Part shown: positions 33,879 through 45,695 of the stretch, in pieces
Layout: every line of letters starts with the position of its first letter
How positions within the stretch are numbered: the first letter of the stretch is position 1
Notes under the pieces: generated by a model
Seen by the model: the letters and a program-made list of their open reading frames with translations, nothing else
What the model was told of the DNA's origin: nothing
Databases searched by the model: none
Translations under genes and position numbers: made by a program
NCBI GenBank assembly: GCA_000151295.1
Contig: GG745333.1
Coordinates: 779,610-829,560 of the forward strand
Direction: 5' to 3'
DNA length: 49,951 bases
Origin: Allomyces macrogynus ATCC 38327
Taxonomy: Eukaryota > Blastocladiomycota > Blastocladiomycetes > Blastocladiales > Blastocladiaceae

Positions 33879-36800
33879 ATGTCGTCTGGCAGCGACGCCG
33901 GCGGACACGATACCCGAGCAGCGGCAAGCGTGCACGAGCTGGTTCTGGCCGCCATCGGCCGACTTTCGGAACTTGCCCAGCATCAAAATGGACCGCTTTT
34001 GTCGACCACGGGCCGCGTTCTTGACGAAGCCGCACCGGATGGCCAACCGATGGAGAGTGGGTGGCGGCCTGCCGCCGACTGGGTCGACGAAGGCGACGAC
34101 GCGACGTCCGCTGCTACGAGCATTACTAGCGAGCCCAGATGGACGATTCCCGGATCGTCGCCGCCGCGCGAACCCGCCGCCGAAAGTGCTAGTGCGCGCC
34201 GTAAGCCCAAGGGTAAGGGCAAGAGTCGAAAGCGGCGACGCGCCGACCGTGCAGACGATGATCGTGGCCCTGACGCTCCACCGTCGCCGATACCATTGCG
34301 CGTGCCCAAGCCGGTCGGGCCGACGACGAGCAGTGCTAGGCCGCGGCCGGGCTCTGCACTTGGCTCGCCCGCTCCGCCCGGCGGGCCCAAGGGGCTCCCT
34401 GAAAGTGCAGCACCAGGTGCCGACATTTGGGCATTTGACGCGTCCGACGCGCTCCTCAATGGCGCCGGGAACGTGAGTGACTCGGACGATTCGGCGGCGA
34501 TTCGCACGCGCAAGCGGCTTAAGACCATTCCGGTCGCCGACGCGAGCGATTCGGACCTTTCTGATTTGGACGACCCACCCAGCGCCCCGCTCACAGGCGT
34601 CGTCGGCGACCGTGATCCCGTTCCACTTGCTCCTCTCGCTCCAGCTCTCTCGCCAATCCCGTCGCTCGTGGGGGCCGATCACGCTCACGTCGGCCACGGG
34701 CTCAACGGCGAGGTGATTGAGCAGGCAGTGCTTTCGGGACCGTCGACCCCTGTTGTTCCCGACTTTTCCCGGCCCCCAGACCCACCACCAGTCACCATCG
34801 ACTCGCCCGCGCCGAGCGCGACTCGAGGACCATCCAGTACCGGGATTGCCGACACGGTCTCGTCGCCTGGCCCATCGAGAACGCCATTTTTTGCTGCTGT
34901 CGACTGGGACCTCGTTCCGAGCACGCCACCGATCGCTCGCGACAGCTCGCCGCCACGACGATCTATGTCGCCGCATCCTGCCGCCGAGCTCCCAAGCGAC
35001 CCACTAGCGGACGACTATTTTGATCGCATTCAACGACGCGGCGATCTATTTGACGACGAGCGCGACGATATCGCCGATGCTGCACCGCGAATCCCCACAC
35101 TGGCCCCACTACCACCACCACCAGCCGTTGAGTTCGTCGATTACAATACATTTGGCGGTCGTCACCGGCGGCGGACCAAAGACCAGGCTCGCACCAAGAT
35201 TGTCGGCCTGTTTGAAAAGTACGGCGATTTTGTGCACCTCAAGGCGCACGAGCGCTCGACGGGCCAGGCAGCCGACTTGGACGACGATTTTGTCGCGCCG
35301 AGCGTGGTGGGCTCGCAGATCCCGCAACCAGCTCTCGACGCCGGCTCCAGTATGCACGTGCCACGATCATCGCCGTTCGAACTGGAGTCGCCATCTCTTT
35401 CTCGCCCGGTCTCACCATTTCCACTCTTGAGCCCCAGTGCTGGCTCGCCTCGTCCACCGTCACCAATCATCATTGCATCGTCACCCGTCGCAGCGCCCGA
35501 TATTTTGGGTGCCGATGATCCGTCGGCTGACTTGGACCTGCCGCCACTACCTCCGCTGCTCGACCGGCGACGAGCTCGTGGGCCGAAGTCGGTCGTTTCC
35601 ATGGTCATGAACCGACGGCGCAAGCTGCGCGAGAATACCAGGGAACTCTTTGACCGCATGGTCGTTCGTGACGCGCCCTCTCGACGCGACTCGACGCGAA
35701 ACCGCTCCGTGGGCTTGGTCGCGACCCCGCTGTCATTTGCTCTCATGTCGGCTACCCGTGACGCTGAAGCGCCTCTATTTCTTCGCGTTGCCGCGCGCCG
35801 AATTCGAACAGCCGCGGCGCGTGCACCGGATGGGATGCGTGCAAAGTCAATCTACGGCAGCATGGTGCGCAAGTACTTGGTCGTCGACTCGGACGTGCGT
35901 GACGCGCTGCGATTGGCAAGGGCCGAGGCCAGGTCGGCCAACGACGCGGTGCTGCAGTGGGTGGATGATGTGCGGCCGAGTGGGACAAGTCGACCGCGAG
36001 CGCCCGCTGGGCCAAGCTCAGCGTCTGTGGCGGCTCCGCGCCGTGCGCCGCGTCCAGCTGAGCAAGGGCTCGCATCGCGACCGCGATCACGAAAACCTGC
36101 CCGCGCTACCCACGTTGTCCACGACGCCCCCACCTCGCCCGAAGATACTCGCTCGGTTCCCTGCTCTCGCTCGGGCTCCCCTCCATGATTTCCAGCCGGA
36201 CCGCAGCCCAAGTCCTGCCCATTCTGGTAGCTCTCTCGTGTTCGAAGCGTTTCCCCCTGCCGACGACGATGCGCTGTCATGGCCGCCGCCGCAAGGTCCA
36301 GCATCGCGACCTGGCCGATTACACTCGCCGCCCGTGGGTGTTGCACCGCCATCACGGCCGATATTGCGCCGACAGAAAAAAGACGAGGTCGTCCATGTGA
36401 CGGGATCCCGCTCGTCGGTGTTTCAATGCCCTGCCACGGCGCTTTGTGTCGCGCCAGACTCGCTGGCGTTTTGCGCGTCGGTCGTCCTTGCTCGCGACAC
36501 GTTTGGGACCGATATCGAATTCCCAGCCGTGTTTGGCCTGCCGCTCGACGTGGATCTATTTGCAGAAAAGATTGACGTGATTTTGGAGGAGTTTGAGCAG
36601 TGCATCGCGCTCAATGAGCTTTCCAGCTCGCTGCTTCTCTTTGTCACATGGTACTTGCAGGTCCAGTTTCCACGCGACGACGCAACGTCCCGCCAGGCCA
36701 TTCGCAACTTGATTATTGACCTGTGTGCGCGCGTCGACGGTCGCTTTGGCGAATCCAGCGGCGTAGCGGGTCGAGGGTTACGTGTTCCGTTCCTGGTTGC

Positions 36801-39800
36801 TCGCGGGTGGATGGTGTTGTGGCAATCCCAGCTCGAGAACCTGACCGATTCGGTTACGTTGCAATTTCTGCGCCAGCTTCTCAACCATGCACCCGATCCT
36901 GCAGCGACGCGGCTCGGTGACCCATTCTTGGCCGTGCTCGCTCTCCACCTGTCGTTGCAGAACCAAGACGTGGCAGGTGACGCTGTCGTTGGTCAATTCG
37001 CTGATCTCCTGTCGCCGGACCAGACGTGGACATTTGTGTTCTACCTGCAGCAGGCGGCGCAACTCGTTTCAGACCAACGGTCCGTCGTCGCGTGGGAAGT
37101 TGTCGTCGGCCTGCTCACGGCGCTCACTCGCGACCAAAGCGAGGTCGCGACGATGTTTGCGCGCGTGTTTGATCTGATTGATCACCATGCGTGGCCGGTC
37201 CGACACGACGTCTTGCTGCTCTTCCGTGATTACTATTACTCGAGCGTCCCACATCCTCGCGCCTCGATATCCCGCCCTCTGACCGAATTGTGCTCGCCGC
37301 TCGCTCATACCGTGGTGCGTCAAGAAGACGACGACGCTGTGCGCTTTCTCCACCTCGTGGACTTGCTCGACGACGCGACACGCAAAACCTTTGTGCTGCG
37401 TCTGCTCCCAACGTCGCTCGCCGGATTGTCGGCGAAGGCACTCACTCGCTCTCTGGCCCTCTTTGTCCGCTCGGCCATGGACATTTCCAAGTTCCTCGTG
37501 CGGCTCGACGTGACGCCGGCACTGCTCGATTTGCTGCCCGACCTTGCACAGTTCTACGCGCTCGGCGACGCCGCCGGCGTGCGCAGTCTGTTCCAGTTTG
37601 TCGTGGGCCGCATCGGCGCCACGTCCTTGTCGTCGGATACGCGAATTCTGACGGCGATGCTGAAGGTCGCGGGTGCGCTGTGTGCACAGCACGCGCCGTT
37701 GGTTGAGGACGCGTTTTTCGCAACTTTTTCGTCGCTCGGCACGCTCTTGCAGCCGCACATGCCGGTCGCGATCCGGCTCGAGGTGCTCGACATGGTCCAC
37801 CAGGTCTTGTCACGGCACGTGGTACCTGTGGCCGATGCGGTTCCGCTTGCCGTCGTGGGCCATGGTGCAAATGCAGCGGCAGCAGCAGAGCCAGACCATG
37901 AGACGCAAAACTCGTGGGACGATCCAATGCTCGACGACTTCAACTTGTTGGAAGCTGTGGCCGAGGCAGAGAACTCGTTCCTGGCTAAGGTACTATTGCG
38001 CTACATTGGAGCCGTTCTCGGGGTAACAGACTGACGATTGCCTCCTTGCTCACATTTCTAGCTGTCGCCACTGGTACTGACGGTCCTAGACCTGCTCGAA
38101 ATGCACATCGTGTCGCAGAAGTTCTACATCACCACTCGCGACGCCGAGGCCGCGTTTACGCTGCTCGCGGTTCCAAGTGACGCCAGCGCGACACTATTCC
38201 GACGAGCGATCCAGCTCAGCGCCATGGCCGTGAGCCTTCTCCACCACGGGAACCCGCACGAGGCCGACCGGCGCGTAGATTACCGCTACACATCTATTCG
38301 CTGGCCGTCGGCTAAGATTCCGTTAGCTGATCGTGCAATTCGGACCATGATCACGATCAGCGACCTTCTTCGGTTTGGCGTGAAAGTCCGTTTCCTCTCT
38401 GTTTCGAAGCGCCACTGAAAGTCGTCTCTGACCATTCTACGATGCGTAGCTGAGCGACCACAAGATGACCGAGGCATTCGGGCTTGCCATGTTTTGCGAT
38501 TCGGGGCTGATCTCGTCGCGGCTGTTGCAAGACTTGGTCAAGCACCGCAGCTCGACCTCTCTCTTGGGCATGTGCGAGGGGCTCGATGCGCTGTCATTTG
38601 CTCGCCCCCGTGGCGCCGTCATTCAAGGTGCACATCGTCCTTCTGCCTTACTCGTTCCCATCGTGTGTTCTCACGTCCCACGTCGCGTCGCAGACCTGTT
38701 TGCTGGAATCGTTCAGTACTTCCGCTCACACCGTGTCGGGTACCGGGCCAACGTGTTTCGGCTCCTGCCGCACTTGGAGACGCTCATGGGCCTCGCGAGC
38801 CAATTTCCGGTACATATTTCCGCTTTGTTCCATACTGCCTCGATGGTTTGGGCTGACTCGCTCGATTTAGAACGACAACGTCAACCACATTCACGACCTG
38901 ATTCTGCAAGTCGCGTTCGAGGCCGAGCTCGGCGGCCACCCGCTCCCGGACCGGTTCCACGCACTGCACCGCGAGGCGAGCGTGGCGCGGTCACCCGTCG
39001 ATGCCATGATCCGACTCTTTCGTTCCTGGGAGCCGCCCTCTGCGGCACCTTCATCGGCGCAGCTGAGTCACACCGATCAGTCCATGCTGCTGAACCAGTT
39101 CCAGAGGTTTTGGCGATCGGCGAGCCGCGACGATGTTGCCCGTGTGCTGCAATCCGTGGACCCGGCCACCACGGCCAGCGGTGTGACCCCGGTGCATGCT
39201 GCGGCTCCGAGCAAGTACCGCGGCTTTTCGTCAATGTGCACCGGGTGCCGGTACCACAGCCGCGTCCGCGAGTTGATTGTGCGGCAAGTGCTCGTCGAGC
39301 ATCTCGTGCAAAACGTGCGCGACTGGCCGTCGGTGGCGCACGTCTTGGAGCTCATGGTCGACACGTACACGCGGTTGGGAACCCGATGGTGCCCGGCCGA
39401 GCTCGATTGCATCTTTGGTTTGACGGACCTGATTGCGGTCGTGCTGCGGGTGCGTCGTCGTGCTTTTCCGACCATTACGACCCTCGCTCATAATCAAACG
39501 CTGCCTCCATCAGCAGGGTCGATCGCACGGGTGCCGCGTCATTTCCGCCTCGATTTGGCGCCTGGTCGCGCTGCTGCTCGGACGGGCCGACGTCGATGCC
39601 GTGCCATACGCATTCCCGCACGCGCCATCGCATCCCGCCGTAACCATGGCCCGACTCCTGTTCCCGTTTGCTCCGGACCAAATTGGCCAGCTGTGCAACA
39701 TCCCGTGGCTCAACGACGACGAGAACGTCAATACCTGGCGCGCCGACTTACAGCTGTTGCGCGATTCGACGATCCTGCGGCGTATCCCACCTCCAGGTTG

Positions 39801-40117
39801 GGCCGTCGAGCAAGATTCCCACCATGCCCCATCGCGCATCGAGGTACGGTGGAGAATGTTTGAGCCTGGCTTGGGAGTGCGATTGGAGTTAACAATTGTG
39901 ACGACGACAACGGTAGGCCACAAACGACCTGTTTCGGAGCGTGATGCAGTTTTGGGCCGCGTGCTTCATTCACGACGACGAGTTGCGCCGGGTACTGGGG
40001 CCGTCTCGCGCATTCGAGGCGCTGCTAGAGGAGCATTACCCGCCGTTTGCGAAACTTTGGCGCGAATGCTATTTGCAAACGACTGGCCAGGCACCCGCTG
40101 ACGACGCGTTTTGGTAA
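33879..40117 (+). CDS. MMS22: Mus7/MMS22 family DNA repair scaffold
   Basis: In yeasts MMS22 (Mus7) is the substrate adaptor of the Rtt101-Mms1 cullin ubiquitin ligase and helps replication forks recover from DNA damage. Eight exons join in frame: 33879-35969, 36058-37989, 38062-38379, 38450-38627, 38694-38809, 38871-39449, 39517-39843 and 39917-40117, giving 1,913 residues, usual for the family. The first about 560 residues are disordered, rich in Ser, Pro and Asp, with basic runs (KGKGKSRKRRRADR) that could be nuclear signals. The family signature is near residues 605-645, where SRRDSTRNR is followed by LFLRVAARRIR. The remainder is helical repeat, for example LVVALHLS-like and TFVFYLQQAAQLVSDQ segments, ending ECYLQTTGQAPADDAFW. 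The frame is also open upstream to about 33784 without an ATG, so a further 5' exon cannot be excluded. Confidence 0.8.
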
Positions 40118-40219
40118 AAGAAAATACATGGGTGTGCGAATCTGGGTTTTCATTTCCATGGACAATAAATAAATGAGTGGGTGCTGCTGCAAAAGAGGCC
40201 AAAACCGCTGCCACCACCA

Positions 40220-40238
40220 CCCCCCCCCCCCACCCCCC
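40220..40238 (+). repeat. C-rich tract (C12 A C6) at a convergent 3' junction
   Basis: The tract lies in the 121 bases between the Mus7 stop and the CEP120 stop, directly next to the latter. An AATAAATAAA element at about 40165 is a likely polyadenylation signal for Mus7. Confidence 0.8.
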
Positions 40239-43200
40239 TCAGGCACCTTTGGAGAGCATGTCAATTCGAGCATTCAGTTGGCGAATCAGTTCGTCGTGCG
40301 GAGTGTAGACGCCCGATTTGAGCAGCAGATCGCGCTCTTGCACGGCCAGCTCGAGCTGCGCCAAGTTCTGCGGCGGAATGGACGCGCGTGGAGGAGTATG
40401 ATCCGTGCCGGATGCGGTGGGCGTTGAAAATGTTGCGGCAGCTGTTCTCGCACCCGCGCCCGGCCCGAGCACCGAGCCCGAGGAGACCAAGATCGACTTC
40501 TGAAACGCTTCCTGCGCAGCCTTGATCTCTTCAATCTGGTGCCGCAGCGCGCGCATCTCCTCCTCGGTCTTGGCATTCTGCTCATCCTTGGCCGCGGACA
40601 CGGACGGCATGGCCGTCGACACAGGCATGGGCGGGGGTGGTGCAGCGGATGCGAGGGCAACGTCAACCGCGTGGGGCGCCACCGTACGTCCCTTGACGGG
40701 CGGCGTGGTCTTGCTCAGCCCAGCACCGTCTCGCTGCGGGAGCGGCATGGTCGCGGCAAACGCCTGGTGATGCTGCTCAACGTCCTTCTTGAACTGCACA
40801 AAGTCGGCGAGCGTCCTGAGCCACTGTTGCTTGAAGTGCGCGCGCTGCTTGCGGTACAGCACGACGCGCTTCTCGGCCTGCACGAGCTCGTCACTCGTCT
40901 TCCTCAGCTGCGTCTGCAGTTCCTGCACGTCCGGCCCGCCCTTACTCGCGACCAAACTCGCATTCTTGAACTCGAAAAACGCCTCGTCGAGTCGCCGGTA
41001 CTTGGACTCCCAATCATCCCGCTCCTTGACCAACGCCGTCTTCTGCCGTTCAAGCTCGGCCACCCGCGCGCGATCCAACTCCATCCGGTGCCGCGCATCC
41101 GCATCCAATTTGCGCGCGGCCTCCTCGACTTTTGCGCACTTGGCCTGAAACTCGCGCTCGAGCTCGACACGGCGGTCAAACACGGCCTGTTCCTCGCGCT
41201 CGAGCGCCTGCTCGCGCCGCTCCATGTCGGCCAGCAACCGCTCGAGCTGCGCCTCGAGGTCGCGGAACTCGGTGACTTTGCGCTCGAACGCGGCCTCGCG
41301 GTCGCGCATCGTGCGCTCGAGCTCGCGCATCGCGTGGTCCTCGCGCGCGCGTAACTCGGCCTCGATTCGCTCTTCTTGCCGACGCTTCCACTCCTCGATT
41401 TGGTGCCGCGCCGCGTCCCAGAGGAGCTGCTCGTTGATGATGGGCGCGGGTGGGGCGGCGTTGGCGAAACCGGGAGCCGGAACGGGCACTGCGGCGGACG
41501 CGGGGGCGGGTAGGCTCGATACAGGCAATTGCGCGGCGGTCGGCGCGGGCGCTGCGCTTGTGGGACCCGACATGAACGGTGCCGATGACGGGAACGCAGT
41601 GGCGGGTACTGATGCAGTGGGCGGCTGGGACACGACGACGACCGGCGACGTTGCTGCCCTCGTCCTGTGCGCCATGTTGCCTTGTCCATTCGCGACTGGC
41701 GCTGTCGCTGGCTCGATCGCCCCCACCGTCACGCTCGGCGGCAGCGTGATCGTATTCGCAAACGCGTCGGGCAAATTTACGCCGAGCTGTTCCTCGATCG
41801 CGCCAAAGTCCTCGAGACACAGGACGAGCCGCACCTCGGCCACCTTGGTCGGCGCACCCCCCTGCTGTGCCGGCAGCATTACATTGACCCACTGGTCGAC
41901 GACCTGCGCTGTCAGCGGCTGGCCTGACTTGGTCTCCGTCTTCCGCGACGGCTGGTCGAGGACGCGGCTCAAATGCACGAGCGCGGTCCCGAGCCAGGCA
42001 TCTCGCGCAAACGGGTCCTTGTGCACGGCCACGATTTCGAGCGGGACGGCATCGAGAAAGACGCGCAGGCGCGGCGGCGCCATGACAAATTCGTACGCGC
42101 AAAAGGCGGTGGTCAGCTGCACGTCGCCGGACCCGCGCAGGATTTGCACGGGCGGTTGCGAGATGAAGGGCGCGCGCGTGCCAAAAGGGGCGTAAGTGTA
42201 CTTGAAGACGACGTTGGCCGACTTGTAGGGGCCCTGCAGGTCGCGGATGGCCTTGATGTCTATCGAGAACCGGTATTGGTGCCACACGGTTGGGCCTGTC
42301 AGGACCGCTGGCGGAAGCGTGACCGCGGTGGTGGTCGTGGCAGACACGGGCGTGGCGGTTGTGGGTGCGGCGCGCGGTGGGTCGTGCGAATGCTGCAGCT
42401 GCGAGTGCGGTCTCGCTTGATGCTCATGAATCATTTCCGTAATGGCCGACGGCAAGTGCGTTGGGACGAGCGCCGGGTCCGCCGCCGGCGCGCCCACATC
42501 GGCCGGCGCCGATACATGGCTTGGAATCTCCGTCAGCGACAAGAGCACGGTCATCGTCGGCCGTTTCGTCAACTTGATCCCGTGCGCAGCCTCCTCGTAA
42601 ATGTCCAAATCGAGCGTCTGCCTGCGGTTCAGCTTCTCGACAATCGCGTCAGGCGGCAACGTCTGGTCGGGCTCGCCAGCATCGTCGTCGGAACCGCCGC
42701 CACCACCATCAGACCGCGATCGCAGCAGGCCGAGAATGTCAAACGACGCGGCGCCGAGCACCTTGTCGTCGTAGCAGAGGTAAATGGGCAACCGGTCGAT
42801 GCCGCGCAGAAAGTGCACAATCTTGTCGGTGGTCGTGCACAGGTCAAGCGTGAGCGTTTCGGGCGGGAAGGCCGGGTGGTGCGGGTCCGTGAAGGACTGC
42901 GTGCGCAGTTCGTTGCCGAGCAGCCGCAGTAAGAGAAAGTAGCCCTTTTCCGGCTGCACAGTCGAAACAGGTTCGGCATCGGTTGCGCGCTCGTTGGATT
43001 CGCCATCGCCCGTGCCGTTTGCCGTCGCGGACGACTTCTTCGCTGCGCTCGGCAGAATCGAGAGTAGGTGGAGATCGCGCACGCCGAGAAGCGAGATGGC
43101 CACGCGGAATGACCGGTCCTCGTCGGTCATGGTCTCGCGATGACCGCCGCTGATCGCACCGGTACCTCCACCCCCACCCCCTCCGCCGCCGCCGCCGCCG

Positions 43201-44064
43201 CCGCCGCCAACGTGGTACCGCCCGTCCGGCCCAATCGTAATATCGGCGTCGAGCGCATGCCGGTCGAGTCCGTCCAAGTGCGCAATCGTCGTGTGGTGGA
43301 ATGTGCCGTCGAGCGGGAAATCGGGCGGATCCTTGAGAAACGACGGCGGCTCCGACACGCGTCCCGGTCCCGTCAATGTGCGTGCCGGTCGTAGCCGTGG
43401 CGGGCTACTTGCCGGCGACAGCATGGCAAACCGGGACGTGGACACGGGCCGCGACACGGCCGCGGACGGCGGCTGCGCCTGCTGCGCTTGCACCTGCTGC
43501 GGCTGGTCAGCGCCCTGCGGCCACGCGCCAAACGAAATTTTGATTTCGGGCCTCGCGCCCGTCGTGGCCAGTTTCGGTCCGGTTGCTCCACCGGGCGTCG
43601 AGTGCACGAGCAATGGCCTCCACTCGTCGCGCGGCGGGTAGGTGCTCGCGGTCCGCAGGTCGAGAACGAGGTGGCCAATCACGGACCGCGCGCCCTGCGG
43701 CGAGAGCGCGAACACGGTGAGCTTGATGGGCACGCGCTTGGTGCGGAGTAGGTGGAGCGCGCGCGCATCGAGGTCCCATGCGAGTTCCGTGTCCCACACG
43801 GGCTTGCCGTCGGTGGAGAGCGCGACAGGGTCGGTGACGAGCGACTCGCTGTTGAATTTGCATTGCACGTAGGTGGTGGTCCCGCGCCGGACGGGGAAGT
43901 ACTGGCCTAGTGGCGATGGTCGTTCGTGTTGGTTGGTCAAGGTCGGTGATCGTTGGTGAACTGCCTTGATCATTTCCTAAGCTGGGGCTGGTTGCGGCGG
44001 TTGGTCGGCCCTACTTGCCTTCAATTACGGCGACGACTATTGTATATTTGCCGCTCTTGCTCAT
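40239..44064 (-). CDS. CEP120: CEP120 centriole elongation protein
   Basis: CEP120 controls centriole assembly and elongation and is needed for basal bodies. Exon 1 (44064-44019) reads MSKSGKYTIVVAVIE and exon 2 (43906-40239) starts GQYFPVRRG, together matching the N-terminal C2 domain of the family (human ...LLIVVSILEGRHFP). The only intron starts GCAAGT and ends CTAG, a GC-AG intron; no GT donor keeps the frame. Total 1,237 residues (human 986). C2A follows with FNSESLVTDPVALS and TELAWDLDARALH; further C2-like domains lie at about 285-420 (SFRVAISLLGVRDLHLLS) and about 545-705 (YRFSIDIKAIRDLQGP). A coiled coil covers about 875-1110, and the conserved end is ERDLLLKSGVYTPHDELIRQL. A run of about 15 Gly, coded mostly by GGC, sits between C2A and C2B. 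Pro/Ala-rich linkers account for the extra length. Confidence 0.93.
43907..44018 (-). other. GC-AG intron of CEP120
   Basis: A 112-base intron starting GCAAGT and ending CTAG. It splits the codon for Gly in the VIEGQYFP segment after its first base. The only nearby GT (44014) would shift the frame. Confidence 0.8.
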
Positions 44065-44312
44065 TGCGCCAAGTGTCGAGTTCGTTGGTGGTGGTGGATC
44101 TGCTCCATTCAGTTTGCAGCAACAGATCGCAGCCCGACGTCAAAGGCACAAAACCTGGCCGCTGATCACACCCTCACCAAGAGCTCGCTTGGGTGTCTCT
44201 TCACAACGACAACAACTTGCCCGGCCGAGCACCCAACAAGCAGCGAGACGACACAAACCATGAAACCACAATGCAAAACGGTCCGAAAGTTGGGCTGGGC
44301 TACGCTATGAAA
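44065..44312. promoter_or_regulatory. 5' flank of CEP120
   Basis: These 248 bases hold the CEP120 promoter and the 3' end of the next minus-strand gene. It is less GC-rich than the coding DNA, with CAACAACTTG-like and ACAAACCATGAAACC stretches. No RNA gene was seen. Confidence 0.4.
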
Positions 44313-45683
44313 CTATGTTGGGCCTAGGACATGCGCACCAAACGCATCGGCTACGGCTACCAGTCGTCCCAGTCCGCCCCGAGAGTCCGCCCCATCTCCA
44401 CCCGGCACCCCCACGTCCCTCGCCGGCTCACTCCCACGGGGTGTTTGCGCGATGGAGAAGGTCGGCGCGTCCACGGCCCACCCACTCCACCCGTGCAGGA
44501 CCATCATCTTATCAAGCCTCGGCTTCCCGACCACATCGACATCCCCATTCCCATCCCCGTCCTCGACCGACACATCATCGAGCGCGAACCGGAGGTAATG
44601 GTTATGTGAGCTGCCGTACGTCAAGACGTGAATCCACTTGACGCGCCGCGCCGCACTCGTCGCCGTCCGAACCACAACCCCGACCCGCTCTTCCGACGCC
44701 GTTCCCGAATCCGCCCCACGCATCCCCTCCTCACTCTCATACTCGAGATGCAAAAAATTGACCAAGTGCGGGACCGGCACGTACGCGACCAACGCCATCC
44801 CATCCAGTGGGCTCGCGCGCGGCGCGTGCAGGACAAACACGTTCCGCCCACACGCGAGGACCGCATACTCGTCGTCCTGGATGGGCATCGCCAAATTCGA
44901 TTCGAGCAATGCGTGTTTCGGGTTATTCCCGCCGTCAAACTCGAGCTGCAACACCAGCGCAAGCGTGCTCGCATCATAGACCGCAACCAAGTTGAACGTG
45001 ACAAACACGACACAGTGCACTGCGCGCCAGTAGAGCGCAGCGTAAGCGTTGGCGCGCGTCCCACGGGTCGCGGCAGCCGCCGACGGGTCTGTCGTCAACG
45101 TCGACACGGACGTCGCGCGGTCGGGTACCGTCGCGCCGCTCCCAGACGACCGCGTATGCACGGGGGTCAGTGGCGGGAGCGCGGCGCGCGCGATTTCGCG
45201 GCTCTGCGGATCGAGTTTCACGAGTTGCGGCCTCGCGCCGGCAATCACGCCAATCGCCCATTCCCCACGGCGTACGAGACAGAGGCGCAGGTTGACGAGC
45301 ACTTCGATGGGCGTGAAGGCAGCGGTCGCGCGGTCAATCGCGTAAATGTGCGTCTTGTACCGTTTCTTGCCCGTGCCCGCATCCTGTTCCCACGAGTGCG
45401 TCACGGCGAGGGCCGGTGCGGATACTGCGGAGCGGCTCTCGTCAATGAAGACGTTGCGCGGCGGATCGAGCAGGCACTCGACGTGGTACGCGGCGAGTGG
45501 GGGCTGCGTCGTGGCCGGGTGCAGGATGGCCGTCGGGTGCGCGAGATTGAGAGCGAGAAAGAAAGAGGTCGAGGGACGGTCGTCGTCGGCATCACTGTCG
45601 CCATCGCGTGCCCGGGTGCGGTGGTGGGCGCCGCAGAGCCGTGCCGGTAGGATCCTGAAATGGAGACGATTGCGTCGGTCCAC
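44313..45683 (-). CDS. Unrecognised beta-rich protein, 5' end unresolved
   Basis: A frame of about 450 codons ends at 44313. It contains alternating hydrophobic strands typical of a beta-propeller or CNH-like fold, for example AYAALYWRAVHCVVFVTFNL, VAVYDASTLALVLQLEFDG, YAVLACGRNVFVLHAP and VKWIHVLTYGSSHNHYLRF. Asp/Gly-rich loops separate them. There is no ATG at the start of the frame: an in-frame stop lies at 45696-45698 and the first codon candidate is GTG, so the true start is probably in an upstream exon. An acceptor TTTCAG just before ATCCTACCG (about 45656) is likely, with a donor inside the helical protein's region. It may therefore be the C-terminal part of the same gene as its upstream neighbour. 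I do not recognise the family. Confidence 0.5.
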   Translation of the reverse strand: MDRRNRLHFRILPARLCGAHHRTRARDGDSDADDDRPSTSFFLALNLAHPTAILHPATTQPPLAAYHVECLLDPPRNVFIDESRSAVSAPALAVTHSWEQDAGTGKKRYKTHIYAIDRATAAFTPIEVLVNLRLCLVRRGEWAIGVIAGARPQLVKLDPQSREIARAALPPLTPVHTRSSGSGATVPDRATSVSTLTTDPSAAAATRGTRANAYAALYWRAVHCVVFVTFNLVAVYDASTLALVLQLEFDGGNNPKHALLESNLAMPIQDDEYAVLACGRNVFVLHAPRASPLDGMALVAYVPVPHLVNFLHLEYESEEGMRGADSGTASEERVGVVVRTATSAARRVKWIHVLTYGSSHNHYLRFALDDVSVEDGDGNGDVDVVGKPRLDKMMVLHGWSGWAVDAPTFSIAQTPRGSEPARDVGVPGGDGADSRGGLGRLVAVADAFGAHVLGPT

Positions 45684-45695
45684 TGGTGCTTGCGT

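Noticed and set aside
38982..39863. Single 293-codon frame as a separate gene downstream of Mus7
   Set aside because: Its first half is a Mus7 exon; the second half leaves the coding frame after a GTGCGT donor, and the next Mus7 exon continues in another frame.
40539..41354. Plus-strand Leu/Arg/His-rich frame inside CEP120
   Set aside because: Antisense shadow of the CEP120 coiled coil.
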